From assembly GCA_047602305.1 (NCBI GenBank), contig JASGHO010000001.1, positions 2,418,001 through 2,482,000 on the forward strand: 64,000 nt of DNA. Direction: 5' to 3'. This DNA comes from Ancrocorticia sp047602305 (GTDB lineage Bacteria > Actinomycetota > Actinomycetes > Actinomycetales > Actinomycetaceae). The position numbers and the translations under genes were made by a program. The notes below the pieces were generated by a model, which saw nothing but the letters and a program-made list of their open reading frames with translations, ran no database searches and had not been told where the DNA came from. Below, piece after piece: positions 61,121 to 64,000 of the stretch. The stretch's first letter is position 1; the number at the start of each line of letters is the position of its first letter.

Positions 61121-61190
61121 TGGAGAGGTCACGCTTTTTGTGAGAGGCAACGGTTGTATGGTGTGACCTCTCCATGGAAAAGTGGCCTCT
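61121..61190. repeat. GAGAGGTCAC-family palindrome, copy 2
   Basis: Inner arms TGGAGAGGTCAC (61121-61132) and GTGACCTCTCCA (61163-61174) are perfect, and AGTGGCCTCTTCG follows as in copy 1 (40358-40426). Confidence 0.75.
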
Positions 61191-61291
61191 TCGTTCAAGA
61201 GTGCCGGGCCTACTGCCACTAACCACGATTAGTGCCCAAAACACGCTCTCAGCGCCAGCACAGGACTAACCAAATCTCGATGAAACAAAGA

Positions 61292-61323
61292 GAGAGGCCA
61301 GAACGCCATTGTTCTGGCCTCTC
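61292..61323 (-). terminator. Terminator of the DsbA-like gene
   Basis: 13 bp perfect arms GAGAGGCCAGAAC / GTTCTGGCCTCTC; read on the minus strand it is followed by TTTGTTTCATCG. It is 176 bp past the stop at 61499. Confidence 0.7.
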
Positions 61324-61498
61324 CCGATTCAGGTGAGCGGATGAAACCGCGAAGATCAGGAGCCTCTCCGCTTCGTAATCTCTACCATTTATCGTAGGGA
61401 CTTGGGACCTAACATAGACAGGTCTAAAGGTCCCAAACATGCGGTTAAAAGCTGAAAGTCACACGAACTTGCTGGTCACAGGTTCATAGGAAAATCTT

Positions 61499-62482
61499 TC
61501 AGCCCTTGGTCAGCTCCTCCTGGATCTTAATTGTATTGAGTATTAAGTCCAGGGGGTAGGCTCCGGACATGTAGGCGGAGTTGATGAACATGACAGGGGT
61601 GCCTGTGAGGCCGAGGGTTTGTCCCGCAAGCACGCGCTCGTCGTCGATCTCCTTCTGGGTGGCCGCGTCGTTGTAATCGGCGAGGAACTTGTCCATATCG
61701 CCTACGCCAGCCTGCCGAGCCAGTTCGAGAACCGAATCGTCACTGTATTCCGGGTGGCCGCCGGACTCCGCTGATCCGAAAGCGGCGTCTGCAAACTCCC
61801 ACAGCTTGCCCTGATGGGAGGCCGCCACGGCACCACGCGCCGCCTTGTCCGAACCGTAGTCGGGGAAGATGACAAAGTTGTGCCACTGCAGCTGGATCTT
61901 GCCGTCGCGGGCCATCTGCTCCAGCTCCGGCATCGACTCGATATGCAGCTTCGTACACATCGGGCAGGAGAAATCACCGAAGACGTGGATGCGCACGGCC
62001 GCGCTATCCGGGCCCAGGGTGCGGCCGGAATCCGCAGCCGCCTGAGGAATACTCGCAATCACCGTGCGGCCACCCTCGGGCTGGGAAAGAGCGTAGTCCT
62101 GGCCCGCCGACAAGCCCAGACGCTCGGCAATCTCGGCCTCGCGGCGCTGGAAATCATCCATTTCGGGTTGCGTGGCGGAACCGGAGGCGGCACTAGGCCC
62201 GGCCGCGGCGCCGTCGTCGTTCCCAGAAGCGGCCGAAGATGTGGGTGCTGGAGCCGGAGTCTCGGAGCCGCTTCGATCCCACGGGCGGATAAGTGCGAAA
62301 ATCAGGGCGACGACGAGGATCGCAACCACCGCGACAAGCGACACCACGAGGGTATTCGTGCGCTTGACGGGCGTTGCTGGGGGCAGCGAGACGCCGGGAA
62401 GTTCACCACCCGCGCCACCCGCGCCACTCGCGGGGGATGTGCCCTGCGAAGCGGGCGTGAACGGTGAGTTGTCTTGAGACAT
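61499..62482 (-). CDS. Membrane-anchored DsbA-family thiol-disulfide protein
   Basis: 327 residues. An N-terminal Pro/Gly-rich cytoplasmic part, one transmembrane helix (LVVSLVAVVAILVVALIFAL), a Ser/Ala/Gly-rich linker and a thioredoxin-fold DSBA-like domain with active site FSCPMCTKLH and the cis-Pro region LGLTGTPVMFINS. It probably acts on disulfides of exported proteins. The last residues are NTIKIQEELTKG. No DsbB/VKOR partner nearby. Confidence 0.9.
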   Translation of the reverse strand: MSQDNSPFTPASQGTSPASGAGGAGGELPGVSLPPATPVKRTNTLVVSLVAVVAILVVALIFALIRPWDRSGSETPAPAPTSSAASGNDDGAAAGPSAASGSATQPEMDDFQRREAEIAERLGLSAGQDYALSQPEGGRTVIASIPQAAADSGRTLGPDSAAVRIHVFGDFSCPMCTKLHIESMPELEQMARDGKIQLQWHNFVIFPDYGSDKAARGAVAASHQGKLWEFADAAFGSAESGGHPEYSDDSVLELARQAGVGDMDKFLADYNDAATQKEIDDERVLAGQTLGLTGTPVMFINSAYMSGAYPLDLILNTIKIQEELTKG

Positions 62483-62517
62483 GGTTTCCCTTCCCGGCGT
62501 CCTACTGGCGCAGTCTC

Positions 62518-63429
62518 TTAGTCTTCCAACCAGTGGGACAAGGTGTCGATGTAACGGCGAACGTCCTCATCCTCGAAAATGTTGAAGATGACCAGCTTGA
62601 TCGTGCCCGTGCCATGCTGAGCGAACCAGTTGCCGACGGTGGTCAGCGCAATCTTGGTTGCCTCCTCGAAGGGGAAGCCGTTGCGGCCGGTGGACAGGGC
62701 GCAGAAGGAGATGGTGTGGATGTCGCCCTTCTGTACGGCAAGATCCAGGCAGGAGGTGTAGCACGAGGCGAGGGCCGCGCGGTCCGCGTCCGTCACGGTG
62801 GTGCCCTGCAGCTTGGGGCTGACCGTGTGCAGCACGTACTTGGCAGGCAGGCGGTAGCCGCGGGTCAGCTTGGCACCGCCGACGACGTCGTCGCTCCCCT
62901 GCATCTCGCGGATCTTCCTGCAATCCTCACGCAGCCATGGGCCGGCCTGGGCGTGAATGTAGCTGTCGATGCTGGGCTCGTTGAAATCGCTCCGGCCCTC
63001 AAGGCTGGGCAGAGCGGCATTGATGACGGCGTCCGCCACGAGCCCGCGCACGTCACCACGCCAAAGCGCGATATGGCGAGCAGCACTGTAATCCGAGTGC
63101 GGCATGGCCTCGGAAACGCGCATGAGGTTCTCGCCGGTGGTCCGGCCGAGTTCAGCAGAGTTGCGATACAGGAGGGTGTTCGTTGCCTCCAGGGCGCCCT
63201 CGGTGAGCTGCGAGGAGCTCAGGCCTGCGAGAGCCAGACGAAGGTTCTCCTGGACCTCGACCACGGTGCGCGCCGAGGTGTAGTCCGGGCCGTCCGCAGG
63301 CAGGTGGCCTTCGGGCAGGCCCGCCAGCACGGCCTGCAAGAGCTGCTGGTCAGTACGCCCGTCGGTCTTGGGGCGGGGGAACGGCTGGTCAAGATTAATG
63401 GCATCGCGATATGCGGACAGGGGCAGCAT
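62518..63429 (-). CDS. Macrodomain protein (ADP-ribose hydrolase family)
   Basis: 303 residues from the ATG at 63429 with AAGGAG six bases upstream. A ~130-residue helical N-terminus then a macrodomain: IALWRGDVRGLVADAVINAA, LTRGYRLPAKYVLHTVSP, CYTSCLDLAVQKGDIHTISF and LSTGRNGFPFEEA. Architecture is that of the bacterial protein-ADP-ribose hydrolases linked to SirTM systems, but the zinc-ligand positions of that group (Cys-His-Cys in GCFxPNHxCID) read GRSDFNEPSID here. Catalytic activity is therefore uncertain. Just upstream and divergent is the partial gene at 63605. Confidence 0.85.
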   Translation of the reverse strand: MLPLSAYRDAINLDQPFPRPKTDGRTDQQLLQAVLAGLPEGHLPADGPDYTSARTVVEVQENLRLALAGLSSSQLTEGALEATNTLLYRNSAELGRTTGENLMRVSEAMPHSDYSAARHIALWRGDVRGLVADAVINAALPSLEGRSDFNEPSIDSYIHAQAGPWLREDCRKIREMQGSDDVVGGAKLTRGYRLPAKYVLHTVSPKLQGTTVTDADRAALASCYTSCLDLAVQKGDIHTISFCALSTGRNGFPFEEATKIALTTVGNWFAQHGTGTIKLVIFNIFEDEDVRRYIDTLSHWLED

Positions 63430-63604
63430 GAGTGTCTCCTTCACGTAGTACAGAACAAATCTACCGGGCCAGGGAGTTGGGCGCATTGACGAGGCTCACC
63501 ATGTTGGGGAATGGGAGGTTAATCGCTTGTGTGGTTGGCTGACTGTCGTCGTCGAACATATGGGCGAAGATTTTGTGTCGGAGCGAGCCGGTAGGGTTGG
63601 TGAC

Positions 63605-64000
63605 ATGACTGAATGGCTTCCCACCGATGAACTTGCTGCTCGCTTTGGCGTCAACTCTTTCGAGCTGCTTGACGCCCTGGCAAAGCTGGGCCTGGCCGCC
63701 GGCCCGCGCCCCACGCCGCTGGCGGAGGCGCATGGTTTTTCTAGCAGTGGGTTGAACGATTTTGGGCACATGCAGCCATTGTGGCACCCGGACGTGTGTC
63801 GGCTGTTGCAGGGCGTGGGGCTCATGCTGCTTCCAGTCATGCCACGGTTTGGGCAGTCCTGCCTGTTCGGTGAGAACGAGGGCTACGAGGAATCCGGGGA
63901 GCCGGGATTGTTCGAGGAGCCGGTGGAGCCGGATCTGTTCGGCGAGCAGGCCCTCTTCGGTGAGCCGGGATTGTTCGAGGTGGCGGATCCTTTCGCAAAA
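63605..64000 (+). CDS. Partial hypothetical protein with acidic LFGEP-type repeats
   Basis: An open frame from the ATG at 63605 to the window end (132 codons, no stop). It begins MTEWLPTDELAARFGVNSFE, which looks like a short helical/HTH-like opening, and near residue 90 becomes acidic with repeated LFGE/LFEE units (CLFGENEG, PGLFEEPVEP, DLFGEQALFGEP, GLFEVADP). I do not recognise the family. It is divergent from the macrodomain gene (175 bp). Confidence 0.55.
   Translation, partial: MTEWLPTDELAARFGVNSFELLDALAKLGLAAGPRPTPLAEAHGFSSSGLNDFGHMQPLWHPDVCRLLQGVGLMLLPVMPRFGQSCLFGENEGYEESGEPGLFEEPVEPDLFGEQALFGEPGLFEVADPFAK

Larger units (their letters stand above)
60800..61498. other. Gene-free region with several repeats
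   Basis: 699 bp: a CGGCGGGGCA tandem repeat (60821-60850), a perfect 26 bp-arm palindrome (60893-60952), copy 2 of the GAGAGGTCAC element (61121-61190) and a terminator (61292-61323). No convincing gene. Confidence 0.65.

Noticed and set aside
61330..61498. Riboswitch-like structure (GGGACCT ... AGGTCCC)
   Set aside because: It lies downstream of, not upstream of, the minus-strand gene, and no conserved riboswitch core was recognised.

Overview
The window looks like chromosomal DNA of a moderately high-GC actinomycete. The evidence is the conserved block ppiA, rhomboid, crgA, sortase, trpG, pknB, pbpA, rodA, pstP, fhaB, fhaA, which is the origin-proximal growth and division cluster of Actinobacteria, together with GTG/TTG starts and ATGA overlaps. 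Actinomycetaceae or a close relative is plausible, but this is inferred from gene order only. No phage, transposase or CRISPR array was seen.

Layout. 0-3 kb: an unusual double histidine kinase and a convergent LuxR-type response regulator. 3.5-7.6 kb: two secreted repeat proteins (a triple-repeat protein and a leucine-rich-repeat protein) and a TetR regulator. 7.9-9.6 kb: a two-gene HTH / Clp-N-SRPBCC unit and an OsmC protein. 9.9-13.3 kb: gluABCD-type glutamate uptake. 13.3-16.3 kb: FGGY sugar kinase plus AraM-type dehydrogenase. 16.6-21.1 kb: FMN reductase, YeiH-type transporter, DUF3100 membrane protein and M20 amidohydrolase. 21.6-22.6 kb: a LEA-like amphipathic repeat membrane protein. 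22.7-34.4 kb: the conserved division/cell-wall block, with a dense cluster of DnaA-box-like 9-mers at 24.15-24.43 kb. 34.4-35.9 kb: a gene-free repeat region. 35.9-37.3 kb: a membrane protein, tRNA-Leu(CAG) and a HicAB module.

37.6-50.4 kb is a purine (urate) catabolic island: NCS2 permease, TauE exporter, HIU hydrolase, OHCU decarboxylase, allantoinase, acetamidase/formamidase, an AtzH-amidase fusion, ureidoglycine-glyoxylate aminotransferase, allantoate amidohydrolase and HpxO-type urate hydroxylase. Together they can take urate through HIU, OHCU, allantoin, allantoate and ureidoglycine towards oxalurate, ammonia and glycine. 50.9-55.1 kb encodes a 1405-residue secreted repeat protein. 55.2-60.8 kb holds an amidohydrolase and a heterodimeric ABC exporter with complementary degenerate ATPase sites. 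61.5-64 kb holds a DsbA-like protein, a macrodomain protein and the start of an unidentified acidic protein cut by the window end.

The most unexpected sequence-level signals are: (i) a 10-mer GCCGTCGTCG found at least 27 times on both strands, in genes and between them, often as GCGCCGTCGTCGTT and sometimes as inverted pairs; (ii) the DnaA-box cluster far from any dnaA gene, with parS-like sites elsewhere in the window; (iii) many unrelated long extragenic palindromes (arms 11-26 bp), two of which occur in related copies. All counts were made by eye and need a computed check.
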